Assembly (NCBI RefSeq): GCF_028830055.1
Contig: NZ_CP101655.1
Coordinates: 1,078,132-1,142,131 of the forward strand
Direction: 5' to 3'
Source: Pseudomonas serboccidentalis
Lineage (GTDB): Bacteria > Pseudomonadota > Gammaproteobacteria > Pseudomonadales > Pseudomonadaceae
DNA length: 64,000 bases
In this document: positions 54,664 through 62,815 of the stretch, piece after piece
Position numbering within the stretch: position 1 is the stretch's first letter
Layout: the number at the start of each line of letters is the position of its first letter
Made by a program: the position numbers and the translations under genes
The notes under the pieces: model-generated
What the model was told of the DNA's origin: nothing
Seen by the model: only the letters and a program-made list of their open reading frames with translations
The model's database searches: none

Positions 54664-55587
54664 TTATTTCTGCTTTTCGAAGCGGTAGAACAGGTTCGGC
54701 TCGCTGACCATGTACAGCGTACCTGCGTCGTCCATGGTCACGCCTTCGGCGCGGGGAATGGTGCTCTTCAAACCATTGAAGCCGCCGAGCAGGGTCATGA
54801 AGCTGACCTGATCGCCCTTCTCGTCCAGCTCCAGCAGCAGGTGCGAGTCGGCGGACAGCACCAGGGTGTGGCCCGTACGCGGGTCGATTGCCAGCGCCGA
54901 GAGGTTGCGGATATCCAGTTCATCACTGGCCAGCTTCTGCTTGTCGCCCTTGAGCGTCTGGCTGCCGTCGCTTTTCCAGGTGAACAGTGCCGGGGGCCGC
55001 TCTTCGCCCAGCAGCAACTGCTGGTTAAGCGGATCCCAAGTGATCGCTTCGAACGCCTTGTTCTGGTTCTTCGACGGGCCGAGGTCGTATTTGGGGAAGT
55101 CGGCGATATTCAGTTCACGGGTGTTGGCATCGACCTTGACGATGGTCAGCAGGTGTTCGCGCTCATCGACGATCGCCAGCAGGCCATTTTCCATCACGGT
55201 CACGCCTTCCGGGTTGCTCCAGCCCACCAGCGGCATCTTGCGCAGCACATCACCCTGGAGGGTCAGCTCGACCAGGAACGGATTCTTGCCCATCACTGAA
55301 AACAGGGTTTTGGTCTGCGGGTTGTAGGACAGGTCCGAAGCCTCGTCCTTTTCCATGCCCGGCAGCAATTTGCCGTCGATGACCGCCCGATAATCCGGCA
55401 ACCAGATGCTCGCCTTCTGCTCGGTCTGGCTCTCGAAACGCTCACGCACCCAGAGCAGGCCACGGTCATCCCAATGCATGGCAAACGCCAGGCCATAAGC
55501 GGCGGCGAGCACCAGCAACAGCCAGACATACCAGCGCAGGGCAAAACGTGAGCGACGAGGAGGATTGAGCTGAGTTTGAGCTGACAT
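54664..55587 (-). CDS. SdiA-regulated-type beta-propeller protein, copy 2
   Basis: 307 residues. N-terminal membrane helix (WYVWLLLVLAAAYGLAFAM, about 19-37), then the same blade pattern as copy 1: EASDLSYNPQTKTLFSVMG, NKAFEAITWDPLNQQLLLGEE and RNLSALAIDPRTGHTLVLSAD, ending LYMVSEPNLFYRFEK. It is clearly a tandem duplicate of the downstream gene, well diverged. Both have the same direction, with a REP between. Confidence 0.82.
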   Translation of the reverse strand: MSAQTQLNPPRRSRFALRWYVWLLLVLAAAYGLAFAMHWDDRGLLWVRERFESQTEQKASIWLPDYRAVIDGKLLPGMEKDEASDLSYNPQTKTLFSVMGKNPFLVELTLQGDVLRKMPLVGWSNPEGVTVMENGLLAIVDEREHLLTIVKVDANTRELNIADFPKYDLGPSKNQNKAFEAITWDPLNQQLLLGEERPPALFTWKSDGSQTLKGDKQKLASDELDIRNLSALAIDPRTGHTLVLSADSHLLLELDEKGDQVSFMTLLGGFNGLKSTIPRAEGVTMDDAGTLYMVSEPNLFYRFEKQK

Positions 55588-55739
55588 CAGGGACGCGTTC
55601 CGAAAATTCAGGCTATGGGTAATAGCACAAAGAGGCCGGCTCAGACGCCAGAATGAGAGGAATTATCCGGACAGGATGTGAAAAAAACGGCAAATGGCGG
55701 GATTGTCGTGCGGCTTTGCGAGCCGCGACACAGAACAAC

Positions 55740-55829
55740 TGCAGGAGTGAGCCTGCTCGCGATGGCGTCGGGTCAGTCGACATTTTCGTTGACTGACAGA
55801 CCGCTATCGCGAGCAGGCTCACTCCTACA
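55740..55829. repeat. Long REP pair with conserved centre
   Basis: Arms GCAGGAGTGAGCCTGCTCGC and its inverted copy enclose GGTCAGTCGACATTTTCGTT and GACTGACA, almost the same centre as in the element at 60626. Confidence 0.88.
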
Positions 55830-55844
55830 GGGGTATTACGTGAA

Positions 55845-56510
55845 TCAGCGTACGCTGCTGGTGAAGCTGCTCGCGCCAACCAGTTCGAGGACGATGTCAT
55901 CGCCCACGTTCAGCGGCCCGACGCCCACCGGCGTACCGGTGAGGATCACGTCGCCGGCCTGCAGCGAGAAGCAGCCGGCCATGTGCTGGATCATCGGCAC
56001 GATCGGGTTGAGCATCGCGCTGCTGTTGCCGTCCTGACGCACTTCGCCGTTGATGGTCAGGCGGATACCAATGTCGGCCAGGTCGGCGAAGGTGCTGCCG
56101 ACCACGAACGGTGCAATCACCGCCGCGCCGTCGAACGATTTGGCGATTTCCCACGGCAGGCCCTTGGACTTGAGCTCGGCCTGTTTGTCGCGCAGGGTCA
56201 GGTCCAGCGCCGGGGCAAAACCGGAGATCGCGTCCAGCACTTCTTCGCGGCTCGGCTTGGTCGACAGTGGCTTGCCGATCAATACGGCGATTTCCGCCTC
56301 GTAATGCACCGAACCGCGCGCGGTCGGAATGCTGAAACCACCTTCCAGCGGCACCACACAACTGCCCGGTTTGATGAACAGCAACGGCTCGGTAGGCACC
56401 GGATTGTCCAGTTCCTTGGCGTGTTCGGCGTAATTACGGCCAATGCACACCACTTTCCCGATCGGGAAGTGAATGCGCGTGCCGTCGACATACTGGTGCT
56501 GATAGCTCAT
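55845..56510 (-). CDS. Fumarylacetoacetate hydrolase (FAH)-family protein
   Basis: 221 residues. IVCIGRNYAEHAKE-type opening (here VVCIGRNYAEHAKEL), SVHYEAEIAVLIGKPL with the metal-binding acids, and DVILTGTPVGVGPL define the FAH fold. Related enzymes are oxaloacetate tautomerases/decarboxylases or acylpyruvase (FAHD1-like). The size and motifs fit the YcgM/FAHD1 group; the substrate is not certain. It lies 39 bases downstream of the D2HGDH gene on the same strand. Confidence 0.88.
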   Translation of the reverse strand: MSYQHQYVDGTRIHFPIGKVVCIGRNYAEHAKELDNPVPTEPLLFIKPGSCVVPLEGGFSIPTARGSVHYEAEIAVLIGKPLSTKPSREEVLDAISGFAPALDLTLRDKQAELKSKGLPWEIAKSFDGAAVIAPFVVGSTFADLADIGIRLTINGEVRQDGNSSAMLNPIVPMIQHMAGCFSLQAGDVILTGTPVGVGPLNVGDDIVLELVGASSFTSSVR

Positions 56511-56549
56511 TTACCGACTCCTGCCTTCATTGATTCAAGTGATTGCCAA

Positions 56550-57944
56550 TCAAACCGCGAAAATCTTGCCCGGGTTCATGATGCCGTTCGGGTCGAACAC
56601 CGCTTTGACGGCTTTCATGTATTCGATCTCGACCGGCGAGCGGCTGTAGGTCAAGTAATCGCGCTTGGTCATGCCCACGCCATGCTCGGCGGAGATCGAA
56701 CCGTTGTACTTCTCGACGGTTTCGAACACCCACTTGTTGACGGTCGCGCACTTGGCGAAGAACTCGTCCTTGCTCAGGTTATCCGGCTTGAGGATGTTCA
56801 AGTGCAGGTTGCCGTCGCCAATGTGGCCGAACCAGACAATTTCGAAGTCTGGATAGTATTCGCCGACGATCGCGTCGATTTCCTGCAGGAATGCTGGCAC
56901 TTTCGACACGGTGACCGAGATGTCGTTCTTGTACGGTGTCCAGTGCGAGATGGTTTCGGAGATGTACTCGCGCAGCTTCCACAGGTTCTGCAGCTGGGTT
57001 TCGCTCTGGCTCATCACACCGTCCAGCACCCAGCCCTGCTCGACGCAGTGCTCGAAGGTTTCCAAGGCGCTGTTGGCCACTTCTTCGGTGGTCGCTTCGA
57101 ACTCCAGCAGCGCGTAGAACGGGCAGTCGGTTTCGAACGGCGCCGGCACATCGCCACGGCCCAGCACTTTGGCCAGGGCCTTGTCGGAGAAGAATTCGAA
57201 CGCGGTCAGGTCGAGCTTGCCCTGGAACGCATGCAGCACCGGCATGATCGAGTCGAAATCGGTGGTGCCGAGGACCATCGCAGTGAGGTTTTTCGGTGCG
57301 CGATCAAGACGCATGGTCGCTTCAACCACGAAACCGAGGGTGCCTTCGGCGCCGATGAACAACTGGCGCAAGTCGTAACCGGTGGCGTTCTTGATCAGGT
57401 CCTTGTTCAATTCCAGCACATCGCCCTTGCCGGTGACCACTTTCATGCCGGCCACCCAGTTACGGGTCATGCCGTAGCGAATCACCTTGATTCCGCCGGC
57501 ATTGGTGCCGATATTGCCGCCAATCTGGCTGGAACCGGCCGAAGCGAAATCCACCGGGTAGTACAGGCCGTTTTCCTCGGCGACGTTCTGCAAGTGCTCG
57601 GTGACCACACCCGGCTGACAAACGGCGGTGCGGTCGGTGAGGTTAACGTCGAGAATCTGGTTCATGTAGTCGAACGACACCACCACTTCGCCATTGGCGG
57701 CCACGGCGGCGGCAGAAAGCCCGGTTCGCCCGCCGGATGGCACCAGCGCCACCTTGTGGGTGTTGGCCCAACGGACGATGGCCTGCACCTGTTCGATGGT
57801 CTTGGGAAACACGATGGCGCTCGGCGCGGGGGCGAAGTGCTTGGTCCAATCCTTGCCGTACGCATTCAGGGAGTCGGCGTCGGTCAGGACCTTGCCAGGC
57901 TCGACCAGGGTCTTCAGTTCATCAATCAGGACAGGATTGGTCAT
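56550..57944 (-). CDS. D-2-hydroxyglutarate dehydrogenase (FAD)
   Basis: 464 residues. FAD-binding PCMH domain (VPSGGRTGLSAAAVA, GSSQIGGNIGTNAGG) and C-terminal metal-binding FAD-oxidase domain with HIGDGNLHLN and ISAEHGVGMTKRDYL. The family covers D-lactate, glycolate and D-2-hydroxyglutarate dehydrogenases. Its place divergent from serA fits D2HGDH, which in Pseudomonas oxidises the D-2-hydroxyglutarate made by SerA while SerA recycles its NADH. ATG at 57944 is chosen by homology; two upstream ATG codons (57968, 57974) are possible. Confidence 0.88.
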   Translation of the reverse strand: MTNPVLIDELKTLVEPGKVLTDADSLNAYGKDWTKHFAPAPSAIVFPKTIEQVQAIVRWANTHKVALVPSGGRTGLSAAAVAANGEVVVSFDYMNQILDVNLTDRTAVCQPGVVTEHLQNVAEENGLYYPVDFASAGSSQIGGNIGTNAGGIKVIRYGMTRNWVAGMKVVTGKGDVLELNKDLIKNATGYDLRQLFIGAEGTLGFVVEATMRLDRAPKNLTAMVLGTTDFDSIMPVLHAFQGKLDLTAFEFFSDKALAKVLGRGDVPAPFETDCPFYALLEFEATTEEVANSALETFEHCVEQGWVLDGVMSQSETQLQNLWKLREYISETISHWTPYKNDISVTVSKVPAFLQEIDAIVGEYYPDFEIVWFGHIGDGNLHLNILKPDNLSKDEFFAKCATVNKWVFETVEKYNGSISAEHGVGMTKRDYLTYSRSPVEIEYMKAVKAVFDPNGIMNPGKIFAV

Positions 57945-58150
57945 CGACAGAACTCTCGAACTATTCATGGTCATCCTGAAGACGCTTCACGTCGCAGGAA
58001 TGAGTGTTTCGCGGGGTGGCTATGCTAGCATACCGACCCCGCAGGCCAGTGCCCAAGGCCAGTTCTGCGGTGACGACATTCTTGTCGTCCGGGTCAGCTC
58101 CAGGCTGCTCCCCTCCCTGCCATTTTTCTCCGGGATACAGGTTTACGCAG

Positions 58151-59380
58151 ATGAGCAAGACTTCTCTCGATAAGAGCAAGATCAAGTTCCTTCTTCTCGA
58201 AGGCGTCCACCAATCGGCTGTCGACGTCCTCAAGGCGGCGGGCTACACCAGCATCGAATACCTGACAGGCTCCCTGCCGGAAGCCCAGCTCAAGGAAAAG
58301 ATCGCTGACGCTCACTTCATCGGCATTCGATCGCGCACCCAACTGACCGAAGAGATCTTCGATCACGCGAAGAAGCTGGTAGCGGTCGGTTGTTTCTGCA
58401 TCGGCACCAACCAGGTTGACCTGAGTGCTGCCCGCGAGCGCGGTATCGCCGTGTTCAACGCGCCGTACTCCAACACCCGTTCCGTAGCGGAACTGGTGCT
58501 GGCCGAAGCCATCCTGCTGCTGCGCGGCATCCCTGAGAAAAACGCTTCCTGCCACCGTGGCGGCTGGATCAAGTCCGCAGCCAACTCCTTCGAGATCCGT
58601 GGCAAGAAACTGGGCATCGTCGGCTACGGCTCGATCGGTACGCAGCTGTCGGTTCTGGCTGAAGGCCTGGGCATGCAGGTGTTCTTCTATGACACCGTGA
58701 CCAAGCTGCCGCTGGGCAACGCCACTCAGGTCGGCAACCTGCACGAGCTGCTGGCCATGTCCGACATCGTTACCCTGCACGTTCCGGAAACCGCTGCCAC
58801 TCAGTGGATGATCGGCGAGAAGGAAATCCGCGCCATCAAGAAGGGCGGCATCCTGATCAACGCCGCGCGCGGTACCGTGGTCGAGCTGGACGCCCTGGCG
58901 GACGCGATCAAGGACAAGCACCTGATCGGCGCGGCCATCGACGTGTTCCCGGTGGAGCCACGCTCCAACGACGAAGAGTTCGAAAGCCCGCTGCGTGGCC
59001 TGGACAACGTGATCCTGACCCCGCACATCGGTGGCTCGACCGCCGAAGCGCAAGCCAACATCGGTCTGGAAGTGGCGGAAAAACTGGTCAAGTACAGCGA
59101 CAACGGTACCTCCGTTTCGTCGGTGAACTTCCCGGAAGTGGCCCTGCCGGCTCACCCTGGCAAGCACCGCCTGCTGCACATCCACGAGAACATCCCGGGT
59201 GTGATGAGCGAGATCAACAAGGTCTTCGCCGAAAACGGAATCAACATCTCCGGTCAGTTCCTGCAGACCAACGAGAAAGTCGGTTACGTGGTGATCGACG
59301 TCGACGCCGAGTACTCGGAGCTGGCGCAAGAGAAGCTGCAACACGTCAACGGTACTATCCGTAGCCGTGTACTCTTCTAA
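58151..59380 (+). CDS. serA: D-3-phosphoglycerate dehydrogenase
   Basis: 409 residues. NAD domain GYGSIGTQLSVLAEGLGMQVFFYD, catalytic Arg in INAARGTVV, acid in DVFPVEP and His in LTPHIGGST, then a C-terminal ACT domain (LLHIHENIPGVMSEINKVFAENGINI) for serine feedback. Starts serine synthesis from 3-phosphoglycerate and also reduces 2-oxoglutarate to D-2-hydroxyglutarate. The ATG at 58151 follows a CAGGTTTACGCAG leader. E. coli SerA type (410 residues). Confidence 0.97.
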   Translation: MSKTSLDKSKIKFLLLEGVHQSAVDVLKAAGYTSIEYLTGSLPEAQLKEKIADAHFIGIRSRTQLTEEIFDHAKKLVAVGCFCIGTNQVDLSAARERGIAVFNAPYSNTRSVAELVLAEAILLLRGIPEKNASCHRGGWIKSAANSFEIRGKKLGIVGYGSIGTQLSVLAEGLGMQVFFYDTVTKLPLGNATQVGNLHELLAMSDIVTLHVPETAATQWMIGEKEIRAIKKGGILINAARGTVVELDALADAIKDKHLIGAAIDVFPVEPRSNDEEFESPLRGLDNVILTPHIGGSTAEAQANIGLEVAEKLVKYSDNGTSVSSVNFPEVALPAHPGKHRLLHIHENIPGVMSEINKVFAENGINISGQFLQTNEKVGYVVIDVDAEYSELAQEKLQHVNGTIRSRVLF

Positions 59381-59391
59381 GAGCAGCTACA

Positions 59392-59430
59392 AGCCTCAAG
59401 TTACTAGCGGCAAGTGTTTAACTTGAGGCT
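59392..59430. repeat. Inverted repeat after serA
   Basis: AGCCTCAAGTT (59392-59402) and AACTTGAGGCT (59420-59430) are exact inverted repeats, followed by more AGCTTGAAGCTTGCAGC motifs. Such GCTTGAAG-rich units recur in Pseudomonas intergenic DNA. It precedes the serA terminator. Confidence 0.7.
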
Positions 59431-59453
59431 GGCAGCTTGAAGCTTGCAGCGAT

Positions 59454-59488
59454 AAAAAAGGGAGCCCCGAAAGGGCTCCCTTTTTTTA
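59454..59488. terminator. Bidirectional terminator between serA and DUF4399
   Basis: AAAAAA then GGGAGCCC (59460-59467), loop CGAAA, GGGCTCCC (59473-59480) and seven T. It serves both converging genes; the T run touches the stop codon of the minus-strand gene. Confidence 0.92.
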
Positions 59489-59911
59489 TTCGACGTTGAC
59501 GGTGACTTTCTTCGAGACGATTGGCGGATCGAACGGCATGTGACCACTGTCGCCCAGCTCCAGCTGCAGGGTGTGCTTGCCCGGTGCCAGTTTGATCGTG
59601 GCCTCGGTCTGCGCCTTGCCGAAGTGCATGTGGTTCGCGTCATTCGGGATCGGCGCACTCGCCGCCGGCAGCTTGTCGACGTCGATCAGCAAGTGGTGGT
59701 GGCCGGTGTTTTTGGTGACATCACCGGCCGGTGCCAGCGCGATGTCCTTGACGCCGAACTTGACCTTGAACTCCTGAGACACCGTGGCCCCATCCTCGGG
59801 AGAAACGATGAACACTTCGGCGCCTTTCGGGGCCGGTGTGGCGGCACTGGCCAACACCGAAACACCCATCAGCACACCCGCCAACGCTGCACGTGACATA
59901 AAGCTTTTCAT
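59486..59911 (-). CDS. DUF4399 exported protein
   Basis: 141 residues with a signal peptide (AALAGVLMGVSVLASA, before ATPAPKG). The domain reads VFIVSPEDGATVSQEFKVKFGVKDI, NTGHHHLLIDVDKLP and HMHFGKAQTEATIKLAPGKHTLQLELGD. The GHHHLLID and HMHFGKAQTE stretches are strongly conserved in DUF4399 and could bind metal. Periplasmic, function unknown. Confidence 0.88.
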   Translation of the reverse strand: MKSFMSRAALAGVLMGVSVLASAATPAPKGAEVFIVSPEDGATVSQEFKVKFGVKDIALAPAGDVTKNTGHHHLLIDVDKLPAASAPIPNDANHMHFGKAQTEATIKLAPGKHTLQLELGDSGHMPFDPPIVSKKVTVNVE

Positions 59912-60045
59912 TTTCTTCTCCAGTTTTTCCGTAAAATCCGCGTGGTCATGACAACTTCATGACCATTCGTTGTCGAAGGCACTCGTCAACCATAGCAAAG
60001 CGCGCCAGAAAAACCGGCCGCCATAATGATTTCAAAGGAGTGACC

Positions 60046-60615
60046 ATGCGTTTTCTGCCTGGCCTGATCTGCCTGCTACCCCTTTTGAGCCCTTTGGCTC
60101 ACGCCGAACTGATTGATGACGTCAACGACCGTGGCGAGTTGCGCATTGCCCTTGAGGCTAATACACCGCCCTTCAATTTCAAGGATGGCGACACACTCAC
60201 GGGGTTCGAGGTCGAGCTGGGGCAACAATTGGCCAACGAACTGGATGTGCGTGCCGACTTCATCGTCACTGACGAAGCAGACTTGCTCCAGGGCGTTGAA
60301 AGCGGCAAGTACGACGTTGCGCTCAATCACATAGCACTGACACCTGAACTCAAGGATCGTTTCGATTTCAGCGAGGCGTACGGCAAGGTCGACTCACAGC
60401 TGCTGGCGAAAAAGGACGAGCAGCCACGACCTATGGTGCTGGTGCAGGCGTTGACGCAAGAGAAGCCGAAAGAGAGTACGCCAGTGGAGTTGGCGATTCC
60501 GTTTCAGAAGGGTAATCCGGCGTTTCAGGCCAGCCTTGCGGGTGCGTTGCAGCGGATCAAGGCCGACGGACGCCTGGCGGCGTTGTCGGAGAAGTGGCTC
60601 ACCAAACCCGAGTGA
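60046..60615 (+). CDS. Short periplasmic solute-binding protein (family 3 type)
   Basis: 189 residues with a signal peptide (FLPGLICLLPLLSPLAHA). The first lobe is normal: LRIALEANTPPFNFKDGDTLTGFEVELGQQLA and SGKYDVALNHIALTPELKDRFDFSEAYGK. Instead of a full second lobe it has a short linker (KKDEQPRPMVLV..KPKES) and then PFQKGNPAFQASLAGALQRIKADGRLAALSEKWL. Family members are ~230-260 residues, so roughly 50 residues of lobe 2 are missing. It may bind an amino acid loosely or have another role. AAAGGAG lies 5 bases upstream of the ATG. No ABC genes are adjacent. Confidence 0.85.
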   Translation: MRFLPGLICLLPLLSPLAHAELIDDVNDRGELRIALEANTPPFNFKDGDTLTGFEVELGQQLANELDVRADFIVTDEADLLQGVESGKYDVALNHIALTPELKDRFDFSEAYGKVDSQLLAKKDEQPRPMVLVQALTQEKPKESTPVELAIPFQKGNPAFQASLAGALQRIKADGRLAALSEKWLTKPE

Positions 60616-60625
60616 ACTCAACACC

Positions 60626-60715
60626 TGTAGGAGTGAGCCTGCTCGCGATGGCGTCAGGTCAGTCGACATAATCGTTAACTGACACACCGCCATCGCGAGC
60701 AGGCTCACTCCTACA
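60626..60715. repeat. Long REP pair with conserved centre
   Basis: Starts TGTAGGAGTGAGCC and ends in its inverse GGCTCACTCCTACA; centre GGTCAGTCGACATAATCG / TTAACTGACAC is nearly the same as in the 55740 element. Confidence 0.88.
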
Positions 60716-60734
60716 TGAGATTTGCGGTGGGCTT

Positions 60735-61220
60735 TTAGTCGAGTTGCGTCAGGGCCCGTGCGGCTTGCAGTAACTCCAGTTCGCTGAAGACTTGCACCCC
60801 ATGGCGTTTGAGCAGCGCCGCCGTCACGCCCTCACCGGAGACCTTCACCCCACTGAACGTCCCGTCATAGGTCAACAAATTCCCGCAAGAGGGACTGTTG
60901 GCCTTGAGCACCGCAACCCGAATGCCGTGCTTCTGCACCAACGCCAGCGCCTGCCGCGCGCCATCGAGAAACTGTGCGCTGACGTCTTCACCCTCGGTGG
61001 TGATCACCGCTGCCTTGCCATCAAGCACTTCAGCGCCCTGCCCGCCCGGGATTTCCGCCGCTGCACGTGGGGTTGGCAGACCACCGGCGACTTCCGGGCA
61101 CAGCGGCACCACGCGCCCTTCGCCGATCCACTGTTCGAGCAGATCGAACGGCCCGCTGGCCCCGCCGTCGTAACGCACGCGGTGGCCCAGCAGGCAGCGG
61201 CTGACCAGAATCTTCTGCAT
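60735..61220 (-). CDS. DUF523 family protein
   Basis: 161 residues. VSRCLLGHRVRYDGG, LCPEVAGGLPTPRAAAEI and KANSPSCGNLLTYDG are the three conserved DUF523 blocks, each with a cysteine, suggesting an Fe-S or redox site. Function unknown. The ATG at 61220 follows the hydroxylase stop by one base, so the two are co-translated. Confidence 0.87.
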   Translation of the reverse strand: MQKILVSRCLLGHRVRYDGGASGPFDLLEQWIGEGRVVPLCPEVAGGLPTPRAAAEIPGGQGAEVLDGKAAVITTEGEDVSAQFLDGARQALALVQKHGIRVAVLKANSPSCGNLLTYDGTFSGVKVSGEGVTAALLKRHGVQVFSELELLQAARALTQLD

Positions 61221-61221
61221 C

Positions 61222-61854
61222 TCAGAACGGCTCGTTGCCACGGCGACGGAACCAGCCGGTCAGCGACAGGCGTTCGCGGTTCGCCGGCAGCACTTCATGC
61301 GGCACTTCGCCAGAGAGGAACACCACCAGACAGCCGCCGGTGGGTTGCACGTCATGGACCCGGTCTTCGCCCAGATACATGCGCAACTGGCCACCGTCTT
61401 CCGGCAGCCAGCCGTCATTGAGGTAGATCACCGCCGAGACCATGCGCCGATCGTCGTCGCGGAAGCGGTCGACGTGTTTGCGGTAAAACGCGCCCGGCGG
61501 ATAGAGGGCGAAATGGCACTCGAAATCCTCAAGCCCCAGGAACAACCCGCGATTGAGCGCCTCGCGCAGGCTGTCCATGAGGTTCAGATAACGGTCGCTG
61601 GCTTCGGCCTGCCCCGGGTCGATCCACTGGATGTGGTCGCCACGAATCCCCTCGCGAATCTCCGAAAACGGCCCACGGCCCACCGCCGCCGGTGCCAGCT
61701 CACCCTCGGCCTCACGTTTGCGGCACTCGGCCGCCAGCTCACGGGTCAAACCCGCGGGCAGGAAAATGTTCTGCTGCGACCAGCCATGTTCGGCCAGGTC
61801 GTCGACGATGCGTAACAGCAGCGGGTGTTCAGAGGATATTTGCATGGCGCGCAT
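61222..61854 (-). CDS. PHD2-like 2OG/Fe(II) prolyl hydroxylase
   Basis: 210 residues. Iron ligands are His127 and Asp129 (YRKHVDRF) and His186; the 2-oxoglutarate Arg is 195, nine residues later, in HEVLPANRER, strikingly like HEV..A...R of human PHD2. FALYPPGAFYRKHVD matches the metal-strand region. P. putida PPHD, of this type, hydroxylates a proline in elongation factor Tu and links oxygen and iron to translation and virulence traits. It is likely the same enzyme. M4 (61845) is an alternative start. Operon with DUF523. Confidence 0.87.
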   Translation of the reverse strand: MRAMQISSEHPLLLRIVDDLAEHGWSQQNIFLPAGLTRELAAECRKREAEGELAPAAVGRGPFSEIREGIRGDHIQWIDPGQAEASDRYLNLMDSLREALNRGLFLGLEDFECHFALYPPGAFYRKHVDRFRDDDRRMVSAVIYLNDGWLPEDGGQLRMYLGEDRVHDVQPTGGCLVVFLSGEVPHEVLPANRERLSLTGWFRRRGNEPF

Positions 61855-61962
61855 AGTATGCCCGCGGCAAGAAATCCGACAGAGCCACGCAGCGGCTTGC
61901 TACGAATTCTCGACAAGTACCGGCACCGCACGGAGAATAGTCCGCTGCTGACAGGAGTCCCT

Positions 61963-62715
61963 ATGCGCCGTTTGCTTTTTTCACTGTTGATGTTCTGCGT
62001 TTTGCCCGCCTGGGCGGACGGCCACGATCAGCTGTACAAGATCGCCGGCTGGCCAGATCAACGTGCGCATTTCAATGATGCCCTGAGCGCCGCGCAACAG
62101 CGCTACCAGAACAACCTGCCGCCTGCGGTGTTTCAAGCCCTGGTCAACAACAGCAACCAGCGCTTCGCCCCCCAGGCCATGGATCAGCGTGCCGAAGCGC
62201 AGCTGCGCCAGCACCTTGCCGATCCACAACCGGCGCTGACCTTCTTCCAGTCACCGCTGGGCCGCAAGATCGTCGCTGCCGAGCTGCTGGCAACCCGGCG
62301 CGATCAGTTGGCGAAAAACGCCAAAGGCCTGCCGAAGATGCAAGCCAGCGACAGCCGCCTGCTGATCATCGGCCATCTGGCGCAAGCGCTGCCGGCGCGC
62401 GAGGCCGGCGCCGAAGTCAGCCTGGCGATTGCCGGCGTGGCGGCGGACAGTTTGAGTTCGATGATTCCCGGCCTGCTCGGCGGTGGTCAGGCGCAAGGCA
62501 TGCTGAACGGTCAGCGTCAGCGCCTGATGGATCAGATCGGCGCTGACATGAACAACACTTTGCTCTACGTTTATCGTGATCTGTCGGATGACGAACTCGA
62601 GCAGTTCGCGACATTTGCCGAGTCCACCGAGGGCAAGGCTTATTATCAGGCGGCGCTGGCGGCGATTCGGGCGGGACTGGCGGTGGGGCAAAGCTCTTCG
62701 AGCCTGGGTCAGTGA
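61963..62715 (+). CDS. DUF2059 exported protein
   Basis: 250 residues with a signal peptide (LLFSLLMFCVLPAWA, 4-18). Two helical repeats carry the DUF2059 pattern, the later one reading LSDDELEQFATFAESTEGKAYYQA (DUF2059 core). A glycine-rich loop MIPGLLGGGQAQG joins them. Periplasmic, function unknown. ACAGGAG lies upstream of the ATG at 61963. Confidence 0.82.
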   Translation: MRRLLFSLLMFCVLPAWADGHDQLYKIAGWPDQRAHFNDALSAAQQRYQNNLPPAVFQALVNNSNQRFAPQAMDQRAEAQLRQHLADPQPALTFFQSPLGRKIVAAELLATRRDQLAKNAKGLPKMQASDSRLLIIGHLAQALPAREAGAEVSLAIAGVAADSLSSMIPGLLGGGQAQGMLNGQRQRLMDQIGADMNNTLLYVYRDLSDDELEQFATFAESTEGKAYYQAALAAIRAGLAVGQSSSSLGQ

Positions 62716-62737
62716 TCTTTATCGCCTGACAGGGCCC

Positions 62738-62806
62738 TATCGCGAGCAGGCTCACTCCTACATTTGATCGCGGTCTCCTGTGGGCGCGAGCTTGCTCGCG
62801 AAGAGG
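62738..62806. repeat. Chimeric REP pair
   Basis: The left arm TATCGCGAGCAGGCTCACTCCTACA is of the GGAGTGAGCC family, whereas the right arm TGTGGGCGCGAGCTTGCTCG belongs to the GGAGCGAGC family. They share only the GCGAGC core. Confidence 0.8.
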
Positions 62807-62815
62807 CCCTCGGAA

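Noticed and set aside
55983..58028. A 681-codon plus-strand frame
   Set aside because: It runs across two complete minus-strand genes (FAH-family and D2HGDH) with strong family motifs. Its own translation resembles no family.
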